This document shows, piece by piece, positions 32,532-40,545 of a stretch of DNA of 64,000 nt. The translations under genes and the position numbers were made by a program. The notes below the pieces were generated by a model. That model searched no databases. It was given only the letters and a program-made list of their open reading frames with translations, and was not told the origin of the DNA. The number at the start of each line of letters is the position of its first letter. The first letter of the stretch is position 1. This DNA comes from Microbacterium sp. (lineage in GTDB: Bacteria; Actinomycetota; Actinomycetes; Actinomycetales; Microbacteriaceae), in NCBI RefSeq assembly GCF_031179285.1, contig NZ_JAPSHY010000010.1, forward strand, positions 62,001 to 126,000, given 5' to 3'.

Positions 32532-32647
32532 CGGCAGGCGCTCCTTTGCGGCAGGCGTGGTCATGGGGGAGGCATGACCAGGTCAGGGCGAATCTAGCCC
32601 CGCGCTCAGGGGCACAATACCTCCGAAAGTCGGTAGGGGGGTGGGTT

Positions 32648-32675
32648 TTGTCAGGACCATCGCCTTGCGTACACT
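32648..32675 (+). promoter_or_regulatory. Sigma-A-like promoter for candidate 6C RNA
   Basis: A -35 box ttgtca (32648-32653) and a -10 box tacact (32670-32675) are separated by 16 bases. Each matches the vegetative consensus in four or five of six positions. Transcription would start near 32682, just before the C-rich structured segment. Confidence 0.6.
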
Positions 32676-32681
32676 CGACGA

Positions 32682-32784
32682 CAGCCGAAATCACATTCCG
32701 GCCTTGGCGTGCCCGTTTCCCCCGACGCGGTGCGTCGTGGGCGGCATCTCATTCCCCCCGTGAGGTGCCGCCCATCTCCTTTTC
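32682..32784 (+). ncRNA. Candidate 6C RNA
   Basis: A promoter-like element precedes this segment. It holds a small hairpin (cgacgc-ggt-gcgtcg, 32723-32737) next to a C5 run (tttccccc), then a strong stem gggcggcatctca (32739-32751) with tgaggtgccgccc (32761-32773) whose loop is ttccccccg, with six cytosines. A T-rich tail (atctccttttcc) ends it. C-run loops on paired hairpins define the actinobacterial 6C RNA, and in M. tuberculosis that RNA is also at the edge of the tad locus. The 5' end is approximate. Confidence 0.7.
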
Positions 32785-32899
32785 CTCGGCGCCGGCGTCC
32801 GTATCGTGGGGCTCTGCACCGATACGAACTGTCTGAAGTTCTGCACAGGGTGCGCGTATCGGCGGTTGCTCAGCGGGTCCCGCTCTTTAGCGTCATGGC

Positions 32900-33913
32900 A
32901 TGGCCGATTCCTTCGTCATCCAGCCGCGAGGCCGCTCCGGGGCGTCCGCGGGAGCGGCGCCTGCGGAGCCCCTGCTGCTCGAGGTCGATCCATCGTTCGG
33001 TGCGCTCGCCGAGTTCTGCGCCGACGACGAGGTGACCGACATCTTCGTCAATGGCGACACCGGGCTGTTCGTCGACCGCGGACGCGGGGCCGAGCGGGTC
33101 GCTCACTGGAGCGCCTCCGAGCGGGAGGTGCGCGATCTCGCCGTCACGCTCGTCGGGCTGGGCGGTCGGCACCTCGACGATCAGGCACCGTGCGTCGATG
33201 TGCGCCTGTCCTCCGGCATCCGGGTGCACGCGGTGCTCTCGCCGGTGTCGACGTCCGGCACCGCCCTGTCGATCCGCGTTCCGCGCGTTCGGGCGGCAGA
33301 TCTCGACGCCCTGGCGGCTCTCGGAGCCTTCGACGAGCGTCAGCAGATCTGGCTGAACCGTCTCGTCGCCGAGCGCGCCAACGTGCTGATCACTGGGGGT
33401 ACAGGCACCGGCAAGACGACGCTGCTGTCGGCGCTGCTCACCGCCGTCCCGCCGGGCGAGCGCATCGTCACGATCGAAGACGTGGCCGAGCTGCGACCGC
33501 GGCACCCGCATCACGTCGCTCTCGAATCTCGGCAGGCCAACCTCGAAGGGGCGGGTGGTATCAGCCTGGCGCGGCTCGTGCGCGAGTCGCTTCGGATGCG
33601 GCCCGATCGCCTCGTCGTCGGAGAATGCCGCGGCGAGGAGGTGCGAGAACTGCTCACCGCGCTCAACACCGGTCACGACGGCGGCGCCGGCACGCTGCAC
33701 GCGAGCGGGCTGAGAGACGTTCCCGCCCGACTCGAGGCGCTCGGTGCCCTGGCGGGCATGGACGCGACCGCCCTGGCGCGGCAGGCAGTGAGTGCATTCT
33801 CGGTCGTCCTGCACCTCGCCCGCGCCCCGGGCGGCGCCCGCCGCATCGCGCATGCCGGAGAGTTCACGCTGGCGGGGGAACGGCTCGGGATCGAGGAGGT
33901 GCGGCCATGGTGA
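32900..33913 (+). CDS. tadA: Tad/Flp pilus secretion ATPase TadA (CpaF)
   Basis: 337 residues. It powers Tad pilus assembly on the cytoplasmic face. The N-terminal domain (DDEVTDIFVNGDTGLFVDRG) is typical of CpaF. Walker A is GGTGTGKTTLL (166-176), the Asp box is TIEDVAELRP, Walker B-like LVVGECRGEE, and the His box lies in TLHASGLRDVPARLE. The length is at the short end for TadA. The next gene overlaps by seven bases. No TadZ-type gene precedes it. Confidence 0.93.
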   Translation: MADSFVIQPRGRSGASAGAAPAEPLLLEVDPSFGALAEFCADDEVTDIFVNGDTGLFVDRGRGAERVAHWSASEREVRDLAVTLVGLGGRHLDDQAPCVDVRLSSGIRVHAVLSPVSTSGTALSIRVPRVRAADLDALAALGAFDERQQIWLNRLVAERANVLITGGTGTGKTTLLSALLTAVPPGERIVTIEDVAELRPRHPHHVALESRQANLEGAGGISLARLVRESLRMRPDRLVVGECRGEEVRELLTALNTGHDGGAGTLHASGLRDVPARLEALGALAGMDATALARQAVSAFSVVLHLARAPGGARRIAHAGEFTLAGERLGIEEVRPW

Positions 33914-34800
33914 GAAGGACGGCGGTGCCTGCGGCCACGGCGGCGGATGCGGCGGCTTCCGTGCGCACGCTGGCGGTGCTGCTGCAGGCGGGAGCCGTAC
34001 CGCTGGTCGCCTGGCGTCATCTCGCCGACAGCGGCGATCTGCACGCGGGGCGGATCGTCGACCGCGTCGACGCCGGCATGCCACTGCTCGCCGCCATCGA
34101 AGCGGAGGGCGACGCCTGGAGAGACCTGGCGGCCGCGTGGGAGATCGCGACGACGGTCGGTGCGCCGCTCGCCGATGTCCTGCGCATGCTCTCCGACAGT
34201 ATGCAGGACGCAGCCTCCGCCGCCGATGACGTGCGTGTCGCTCTCGCCGAACCCGCCGGCACCGCCCGTCTGCTGCTGTGGATGCCGCTCGCGGGATTGC
34301 TGCTGGGGTTCGCGCTCGGCTTCGACACCATCACGGTGATCTTCACGAACCCCATCGGCGGGGCATGCGTGGTGGCGGGGCTCGGCCTCGTGCTCGGCGC
34401 TCGAGCCTGGACGAAAAGTCTGCTGCGGCGCGCTCAGCCGGCGCCGGGAACACCCGGGATGCCGGCGGAGCTGGTCGCGGTCGCGTTGTCGGGCGGCGCA
34501 TCGATCGATCGCTCGCTTCGGCTGGTCGCAGACAGCGCGGCGAGCGACAGCGGCGAGCAGGAGCGCACGCGTGCGGTGCTCGACCTCTCGCGCGCCGCCG
34601 GCGTGCCCGCGGGTGAACTCCTGCGTGCGTCGGCGGCGCAGGAGCGGCACGGCGCACGGGTCCAGGGAAAGCTCGCGGCGGCTCGGCTCTCCACCCGCCT
34701 GCTCGTCCCGCTGGGTGTGTGCACTCTCCCCGCCTTCCTCCTACTCGGGGTGGCGCCGCTGTTGCTCAGCGTGCTCATCTCCACTCCGCTCCCGCTGTGA
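33907..34800 (+). CDS. Type II secretion F-domain protein, TadB/TadC-like
   Basis: 297 residues from the ATG at 33907. Two T2SSF-like halves can be seen: LAVLLQAGAVPLVAWRHLA with EIATTVGAPLADVLRMLSDSM, then membrane segments (LLLWMPLAGLLLGFALG; GGACVVAGLGLVLGARAW), then ELVAVALSGGASIDRSLRLVAD and a last pair of hydrophobic segments. In mycobacteria TadB and TadC are separate proteins; here one gene seems to serve both. It forms the inner membrane platform of the pilus machine. Confidence 0.82.
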   Translation: MVRRTAVPAATAADAAASVRTLAVLLQAGAVPLVAWRHLADSGDLHAGRIVDRVDAGMPLLAAIEAEGDAWRDLAAAWEIATTVGAPLADVLRMLSDSMQDAASAADDVRVALAEPAGTARLLLWMPLAGLLLGFALGFDTITVIFTNPIGGACVVAGLGLVLGARAWTKSLLRRAQPAPGTPGMPAELVAVALSGGASIDRSLRLVADSAASDSGEQERTRAVLDLSRAAGVPAGELLRASAAQERHGARVQGKLAAARLSTRLLVPLGVCTLPAFLLLGVAPLLLSVLISTPLPL

Positions 34801-34863
34801 CACGCGGGCCCCGATGACCAGACCACGGATGCCGCTCGGCATTCACAGAGAAAGAAGGAAACG

Positions 34864-35061
34864 ATGAACACCATTCCCCGTCTCGACCGGCGGCGCGCCG
34901 CGACGCTGTTCGGCGACGACACCGGAGCCGCCACCGCCGAGTACGCGATCACGACCATGGCAGCCGTCGCATTCGCCGGCCTGCTTGTCGTGATCATGAG
35001 AAGCGAGGAGGTCAGAGGAATCCTCACCGATCTCGTGCGGCGGGCTCTCACGGTGTCGTGA
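34864..35061 (+). CDS. DUF4244 Flp-type pilin
   Basis: 65 residues with an AGAAAGAAGGAAAC ribosome site. A basic leader ends in Gly21, followed by AATAEYAITTMAAVAFAGLL; the Glu is at +5 after Gly21, as required for prepilin peptidase cleavage in Flp pilins. The hydrophobic helix then forms the pilus core. The family is DUF4244, seen in the tad loci of actinobacteria (Rv3656c type). No prepilin peptidase gene is in the window. Confidence 0.9.
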   Translation: MNTIPRLDRRRAATLFGDDTGAATAEYAITTMAAVAFAGLLVVIMRSEEVRGILTDLVRRALTVS

Positions 35062-35420
35062 TGCACCGATCACTGAAACCGCGGATCCGCGGCGATGACC
35101 GCGGGTCCGTGGCCGCAGAGCTCGCGCTCGCACTGCCCGCCGTCGCGTTGACGCTGCTGCTCGGAGCCGGCGCGCTGGGAGCGGCTTCGCGGCAGGTCGC
35201 CCTGCAGGACGCCGTCGCCGACGCGGCGCGCCTGCTCGGGCGGGGCGAAAGCCTCGCTGCCGCCGATGCGGCCGTCGCGGCATCGGTCGGCGGGGCACGG
35301 ATGTCGTCAGGGCATCGCGGAGACCTCGTGTGCGTCACGGCGCAGCTCGACGTGGCGGTCGGCGGGTTCATCCGGCTGCCGCTCCAGGCCTCGAGCTGCG
35401 CGCTCGACGGAGGCCTGTGA
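35061..35420 (+). CDS. TadE-like pseudopilin
   Basis: 119 residues from the ATG at 35061, which reuses the last base of the pilin stop. DDRGSVAAELALALPAVALTLLLG is a TadE-type start: Gly15 then Glu20 at +5, followed by one hydrophobic helix. The outside domain has two Cys residues (LVCVTAQ, ASSCALD) that may form a disulfide. It is the counterpart of Rv3655c and probably a minor pilin of the Tad fibre. Confidence 0.85.
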   Translation: MHRSLKPRIRGDDRGSVAAELALALPAVALTLLLGAGALGAASRQVALQDAVADAARLLGRGESLAAADAAVAASVGGARMSSGHRGDLVCVTAQLDVAVGGFIRLPLQASSCALDGGL

Positions 35421-35749
35421 TGGCGGGATCAGCGGTCGGCGCCGGTGTGCTCGTGATCGCCGCCAGCCTGTCGATCGGCCTCGCCGCCGTCGGCGGGGCG
35501 GCGGTCACGGCGCAACGGGCGGCGGGCGCGGCGGATGCTGCTGCGCTCGCCGCCGCGGATGCGGCCAGCGGTGCGATCGCCGTCGCGGAGGAGCCGTGCG
35601 AGCTCGCCGGGAGGGTGGCATCGGCGTCCGGCGCCCGTCTCGTCGCATGCTCCGTCGAGGGCTTCGTTGCGACCGTTCAGGTGGAGGCGGCGTACGCTGG
35701 ACTCGCTGCCGTCTCCCGAGCCCGTGCCGGGCCACCCGAGGGACGCTGA
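35420..35749 (+). CDS. Rv3654c-like TadE/TadG-type protein
   Basis: 109 residues from the ATG that overlaps the upstream stop (TGATG). One N-terminal hydrophobic helix (GAGVLVIAASLSIGLAAVGGAAV) leads into an alanine-rich amphipathic stretch with repeated AADA words and two cysteines. It matches the position and size of Rv3654c in the mycobacterial tad locus. It is probably secreted or membrane-anchored as part of the pilus; direct function is unknown. Confidence 0.75.
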   Translation: MAGSAVGAGVLVIAASLSIGLAAVGGAAVTAQRAAGAADAAALAAADAASGAIAVAEEPCELAGRVASASGARLVACSVEGFVATVQVEAAYAGLAAVSRARAGPPEGR

Positions 35750-35826
35750 CGGCTGCGCGTGCATCGGTCACTGTGAATGGCCTCACTCAGTGGTGTGTAT
35801 GGTGTGCTTCGAAGAAAGGACGCCCC

Positions 35827-38694
35827 TTGGCTCAAGGCAAGAAGCTCGTCATCGTCGAGTCTCCGACGAAGATGCGATCGATTCAGGGGTACCTCGGCGA
35901 CGACTACGAGGTGCTCAGCTCGGTCGGTCACATCCGTGACCTGGCCGACAAGAAGGACATCCCCGCCGCCGACAAGGAGGCGTACGGGAAGTACTCGATC
36001 GACGTCGACAACGACTTCGAGCCCTACTACGTCGTCTCGGATCGCAAGACGAAGACGGTCGCTGAGCTGAAGCGCGCACTGAAGAGCGCCGACGAACTCC
36101 TGCTCGCAACAGATGAGGACCGCGAGGGCGAGGCCATCGCCTGGCATCTGCTCGAGACGCTCAAGCCGAAGGTCCCCGTCAAGCGGATGGTCTTCCACGA
36201 GATCACGAAGGACGCCATCCAGGCGGCGGTCGGCAACACCCGCGAACTCGACAACGCTCTCGTCGACGCGCAGGAGACCCGCCGCATCCTCGACCGCCTG
36301 TACGGGTGGGACGTGTCGCCGGTGCTCTGGTACAAGGTGAAGACCGGCCTGTCGGCGGGACGGGTGCAGTCGGCCGCGACCCGCATGATCGTCGACCGCG
36401 AACGTGAACGGATCGCCTTCGTCTCGGCGGAGTACTGGGACGTCGACGCGATGGCCGCGGCATCCGGGACGGGATTCAAAGTCCGGCTGGTCCGGGTGGA
36501 CGGCGGGCAGCTCGCCCGCGGTACCGACTTCGACGACGACGGCAAACTCAAGAAAGCCGTCGTCGTGCTCGACGAGAAGGCGGCCGCAGCCCTCGCCCAG
36601 GCCGTCGACGCCGCCGGCGCCGGCACCGTCACTAAGGTCGAGGCGAAGCCGGGAACCCGTAGCCCCTATGCCCCTTTCACGACCTCGACGATGCAGCAGG
36701 AAGCCGGCCGCAAGCTCTCGATGAGTGCGAAGCAGGCGATGAGTGTCGCCCAGCGTCTCTACGAGAAGGGCTACATCACCTATATGCGTACCGACTCCGT
36801 GGCGCTGAGCACGCAGGCCGTGCAGGCGGCCAGGAGCCAGGCGGTCTCACTGTACGGTGACAGCGCCGTGCCGCTGAAGCCGCGCGTCTACAAGTCGAAG
36901 AGCCGCAACGCGCAGGAGGCGCACGAGGCGATTCGCCCCTCCGGCGAGACCTTCCGCACCCCGGCATCGCTGTCGTCCGAGCTCGACCGCGAAGAGCAGC
37001 GCCTGTATGACCTGATCTGGAAGCGCACCGTCGCCAGTCAAATGGCCGACGCCAAGTACGAGACGACCACCGTCACTCTCGCCGTCGATGCCGCAGGCAC
37101 CGTCGCCGAGTTCACCGCATCCGGCACCGTCTACACCTTCAAGGGGTTCCTCGAGGCGTACGAGGAAGGACGAGACGAGAAGCGCGGCGACACCGATGCC
37201 GCTGAGAACCAGTCCCTGCCTGCCGTGGCCGTGGGCGACCAGCTGACGATGTCGGATGCCGAGGCGAAGGGGCACCGCACCACCCCGAAGCCGCGTTACA
37301 CCGAGGCGTCGCTGGTCAAGGCACTCGAGGAGCACGGCATCGGCCGGCCGTCGACGTTCGCGAGCATCATCGGCACGGTCATCGACCGCGGGTACGCCAC
37401 CAAACGCGGTCAGGCGCTCGTGCCCACGTGGCTCGCGTTCAGCGTCGTCCGCCTGCTCGAAGAGCATTTCGCCGACCTCATCGACTACGACTTCACCGCC
37501 GCTCTCGAAGACGACCTCGATGCGATCGCGCGCGGCGAGCAGAAGCGCGTCGAGTGGCTGCGCTCCTTCTACTTCGGGTCAGATTCACAGGTCGGTCTCC
37601 GCCAGGTCGTCGACAACCTGGGCGAGATCGACGCGCGAGCGTTGAACTCGACCCCGATCACCGACACGGCGACCCTGCGCTTCGGCAAGTACGGTCCCTA
37701 CCTCGAGGTCGTGGATCCCGCGAACCCCGAGGCGAAGCCGCGGATCGTGAACGTGCCGGAGGATCTCGCACCCGACGAGCTCACCCCGGCGAAAGCTCAG
37801 GAGCTCATCGATGCGCCGGTCGCCGGCGACCGAGTGCTCGGTGAGAACCCCGACAACGGCAAGATCGTCGTCGTCAAGGACGGACGTTTCGGGCCGTACG
37901 TGCAGGAGAACGACCCGGTCGATCCGGATGCCGTCGATGAGGCGACCGGCGAGGTCGCGGAGGCGCCGAAGCCGAAGCGGGGTGCCAAGAAGGACGCCGC
38001 TCCCAAGCCACGGACCGCGTCGCTGTTCCGGTCGATGTCGGTCGAGACGATCGATCTCGACACCGCGCTGCAGCTGCTGAGCCTTCCGCGCGTGGTCGGA
38101 ACCGATCCGGAGACGGGCGACGCGATCACCGCCCAGAACGGACGTTTCGGTCCTTACCTGAAGAAGGGCACCGACTCCCGCTCGCTCGAGAGCGAGTCGC
38201 AGATCTTCGACGTGACGCTCGAGCAGGCGCTCGAGATCTACGCGCAGCCGAAGTACGGCGCGGGGCGCCGCGCCTCGAGCGCACTCGTGGAGTTCGACGC
38301 TGATCCGGTCAGCGGCAAGCCGATCCGCATCCGGGACGGCCGCTTCGGTCCATATGTGACCGACGGTGAGACCAACGTCACGATCCCGCGGGCCGAGAAG
38401 CCCGAGGACATCACCTTCGAACGAGCGGTGGAGATGCTCGCCGAGAAGCGTGCGAAGGGACCGGCTCCCAAACGCGGCACCCGGACGGCGGCGAAGAAGG
38501 CTCCGGCGAAGAAGACCCCCGCGAAGAAGGCTCCGGCGGCGGCGTCCGCGAAGAAGACGACCTCGACCGGGAAGACCACGGCGACGAAGAAGGCTCCGGC
38601 CAAGCGATCCGCCTCGCAGACGGCGGCGAAGAAGACCGTCGCGACGAAGACGAAGACGAACACGGCGGCGGCGGCGGAGAAGAACGAGTCGTGA
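35827..38694 (+). CDS. topA: DNA topoisomerase I
   Basis: 955 residues from the TTG at 35827, chosen because AAGAAAGGA lies six bases upstream and LVIVESPTK follows at once. It relaxes negative supercoils. The Toprim domain has ESPTK, LLATDEDREGEAIAWHLL; the catalytic Tyr319 is in GYITYMRTDSVALS; the clamp contains EEHGIGRPSTFASII. Several GRFGPY repeats (KDGRFGPYV, QNGRFGPYL, RDGRFGPYV) mark actinobacterial C-terminal domains. The tail of about 80 residues is Lys/Ala-rich and would bind DNA. The tad-topA-tmk-holB order resembles that of mycobacteria. Confidence 0.97.
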   Translation: MAQGKKLVIVESPTKMRSIQGYLGDDYEVLSSVGHIRDLADKKDIPAADKEAYGKYSIDVDNDFEPYYVVSDRKTKTVAELKRALKSADELLLATDEDREGEAIAWHLLETLKPKVPVKRMVFHEITKDAIQAAVGNTRELDNALVDAQETRRILDRLYGWDVSPVLWYKVKTGLSAGRVQSAATRMIVDRERERIAFVSAEYWDVDAMAAASGTGFKVRLVRVDGGQLARGTDFDDDGKLKKAVVVLDEKAAAALAQAVDAAGAGTVTKVEAKPGTRSPYAPFTTSTMQQEAGRKLSMSAKQAMSVAQRLYEKGYITYMRTDSVALSTQAVQAARSQAVSLYGDSAVPLKPRVYKSKSRNAQEAHEAIRPSGETFRTPASLSSELDREEQRLYDLIWKRTVASQMADAKYETTTVTLAVDAAGTVAEFTASGTVYTFKGFLEAYEEGRDEKRGDTDAAENQSLPAVAVGDQLTMSDAEAKGHRTTPKPRYTEASLVKALEEHGIGRPSTFASIIGTVIDRGYATKRGQALVPTWLAFSVVRLLEEHFADLIDYDFTAALEDDLDAIARGEQKRVEWLRSFYFGSDSQVGLRQVVDNLGEIDARALNSTPITDTATLRFGKYGPYLEVVDPANPEAKPRIVNVPEDLAPDELTPAKAQELIDAPVAGDRVLGENPDNGKIVVVKDGRFGPYVQENDPVDPDAVDEATGEVAEAPKPKRGAKKDAAPKPRTASLFRSMSVETIDLDTALQLLSLPRVVGTDPETGDAITAQNGRFGPYLKKGTDSRSLESESQIFDVTLEQALEIYAQPKYGAGRRASSALVEFDADPVSGKPIRIRDGRFGPYVTDGETNVTIPRAEKPEDITFERAVEMLAEKRAKGPAPKRGTRTAAKKAPAKKTPAKKAPAAASAKKTTSTGKTTATKKAPAKRSASQTAAKKTVATKTKTNTAAAAEKNES

Positions 38695-39329
38695 GTGCAC
38701 AGCGGGGAACGTGGATCACCCTCGAGGGCGGCGACGGCTCCGGGAAGACCACGCAGGCCGACCTGCTCGAGTCCTGGCTGACCGACGCGGGCCACGTCGT
38801 GCTGCGCACCAGGGAGCCGGGAGGGTCCGACGTGGGCCGGCTGATCCGCGACATCGTGCTGCACCATCGCGGCGACATCGCCCCGAGGGCGGAGGCCCTG
38901 CTGTACGCAGCCGACCGCGCGCACCACGTCGCGACCGTCGTCCGGCCGGCCCTCGAGCGAGGTGAGGTCGTTCTGCAGGATCGGTACCTCGATTCCTCCG
39001 TCGCCTACCAGGGGGCTGGGCGAGTGCTGGACGCCACCGAGATCCGCGACCTGTCGCTCTGGGCGGCGGAAGGCGCGCTTCCCGACCTCACCGTCCTGCT
39101 GGATCTCGATCCCGAGACGGCACGGGCGCGGCTGGACTCGGCAGACAAGCCGTTCGATCGCCTCGAGGCAGAGAAGGGCGAGTTCCACCGCAGGGTGCGC
39201 GAAGCCTTCCTCGCCCTCGCTGCGGCAGAACCCGACCGGTTCCTCGTGATCGACGCGGCCGGCGATCACGATGTCATCGCCACCGGCATCCGGCGACGCG
39301 TCGCCGACCTTCTCGCCGGCGATCGTTGA
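38691..39329 (+). CDS. tmk: Thymidylate kinase
   Basis: 212 residues from a GTG overlapping the topA stop by four bases. It converts dTMP to dTDP. Walker A is GGDGSGKTTQAD (13-24), the DR motif is VLQDRYLDSSVAYQGAGR, and LDLDPETARARL precedes the lid. It works in dTTP supply. The neighbouring holB is a common partner of tmk in bacteria. Confidence 0.97.
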   Translation: MSAQRGTWITLEGGDGSGKTTQADLLESWLTDAGHVVLRTREPGGSDVGRLIRDIVLHHRGDIAPRAEALLYAADRAHHVATVVRPALERGEVVLQDRYLDSSVAYQGAGRVLDATEIRDLSLWAAEGALPDLTVLLDLDPETARARLDSADKPFDRLEAEKGEFHRRVREAFLALAAAEPDRFLVIDAAGDHDVIATGIRRRVADLLAGDR

Positions 39330-39387
39330 GCAGGCCGGCCTCGCACCCTGAGGCCGCTCTGTCGCTCCTCCCGGTTAGGCTGAGTCC

Positions 39388-40545
39388 ATGCCCCAGACGA
39401 TCGCCGCTCCCTTCCCCTGGGCGGACGTATGGGGGCAGGATGCTGCCGTGGCGACGCTGCGCGACGCGGCATCCGATCCTTCGGCCCTCTCGCATGCCTG
39501 GCTGATCACCGGCCCCCCCGGATCCGGTCGCTCGACGCTCGCGTACGCGTTCGCTGCCGCGCTGGTGGCCGACGATCCCGGCGATGAGGCGGCGATGCGT
39601 CAGGTGCTCGCCGGCACCCATCCGGATGTGACCGCGCTGCGCACCGACAAGGTGATCATCACCATCGCCGAGGCCCGCGCGCTGGTCGAGCGCTCCTACT
39701 TCGCGCCGTCCGCCGGCCGGTATCGGGTGATCGTGGTCGAAGACGCCGACCGCATGGTCGAGCGCACCTCGAACGTCCTGCTCAAAGCGCTCGAAGAGCC
39801 GCCGGAGCAGACGGTGTGGATCCTCTGCGCCCCCAGCGAAGCCGACCTGCTCCCGACGATCCGGTCTCGGGTCCGCTCGCTCCGCCTGCGCGAACCCGAC
39901 GTCGCGGACGTCGCCCGGCTCATCGTGCTGCGCACGGGCGTCGACGAGTCGGTCGCCGAGCAGGCGGCCCGTCACGCGCAGCGTCACATCGGCATGGCTC
40001 AGCGCCTCGCCACGGATGACGCCGCCCGTCGTCGACGCGACGACACGATCCGCTCGGTCCTCGGGGTCCGCGGCGTGGGCGACGCGGTCGAGGTCGCCGG
40101 GCGCATCATCCAGGCTGCCACCGAGGATGCCAAGGCGCTGACAGCCGAGCGCGATGCCGCCGAGCGCGCCTCGCTGCTGCGCACGGTGGGCATCGCCGAG
40201 GGCCAGTCGGTGCCTCCGGCCCTTCGCGCGCAGCTGTCGGCGCTGGAAGACGACCAGAAGAAGCGGGCGACTCGCAGTCTCCGCGACGGCATCGACCGAG
40301 TGCTGACCGACCTGCAGTCGCTGTTCCGCGATGTCGTGATGTTGCAGTTCGGCAGAGATGACGAGCTCATCAACGCGGAACTGCGCGACGAGTTGGGCGC
40401 GCTCGCGTCTGCCTGGCCACAGACCCGTACGCTTGTCGTACTCGACCACATCGCTGAGACGCGCCAGTCGCTGGAGCGCAACGTCGCACCGCTGCTCGCC
40501 CTCGAGAGCTTGCTCGTGACCGTCACGAGCGGGAGGACACCGTGA
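39388..40545 (+). CDS. holB: DNA polymerase III subunit delta'
   Basis: 385 residues. It is part of the clamp loader with DnaX. The AAA+ domain starts WGQDAAVATLRDA; the Walker A position reads GPPGSGRST (42-50) with Arg in place of Lys, consistent with the non-ATPase role of delta'. VVEDADRMVERTSNVLLKALEEPP and IRSRVRSLRLR carry the remaining core motifs. The last codons overlap the GTG of the peptidase gene by four bases. Confidence 0.95.
   Translation: MPQTIAAPFPWADVWGQDAAVATLRDAASDPSALSHAWLITGPPGSGRSTLAYAFAAALVADDPGDEAAMRQVLAGTHPDVTALRTDKVIITIAEARALVERSYFAPSAGRYRVIVVEDADRMVERTSNVLLKALEEPPEQTVWILCAPSEADLLPTIRSRVRSLRLREPDVADVARLIVLRTGVDESVAEQAARHAQRHIGMAQRLATDDAARRRRDDTIRSVLGVRGVGDAVEVAGRIIQAATEDAKALTAERDAAERASLLRTVGIAEGQSVPPALRAQLSALEDDQKKRATRSLRDGIDRVLTDLQSLFRDVVMLQFGRDDELINAELRDELGALASAWPQTRTLVVLDHIAETRQSLERNVAPLLALESLLVTVTSGRTP

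Larger units (their letters stand above)
32532..32899. other. Gap between acs and tad locus
   Basis: No protein-coding gene is convincing here. The gap holds the candidate 6C RNA with its own promoter and terminator (described separately). Downstream of it a stem with arms cgtatcg/cgatacg lies around 32800-32826, and a short agcgggtcccgct hairpin precedes the tadA start. Confidence 0.6.

Noticed and set aside
39514..39540. Lys to Arg change in the holB Walker A as a sign of a broken gene
   Set aside because: Delta' subunits often lack a working ATP site, and the rest of the protein is intact.
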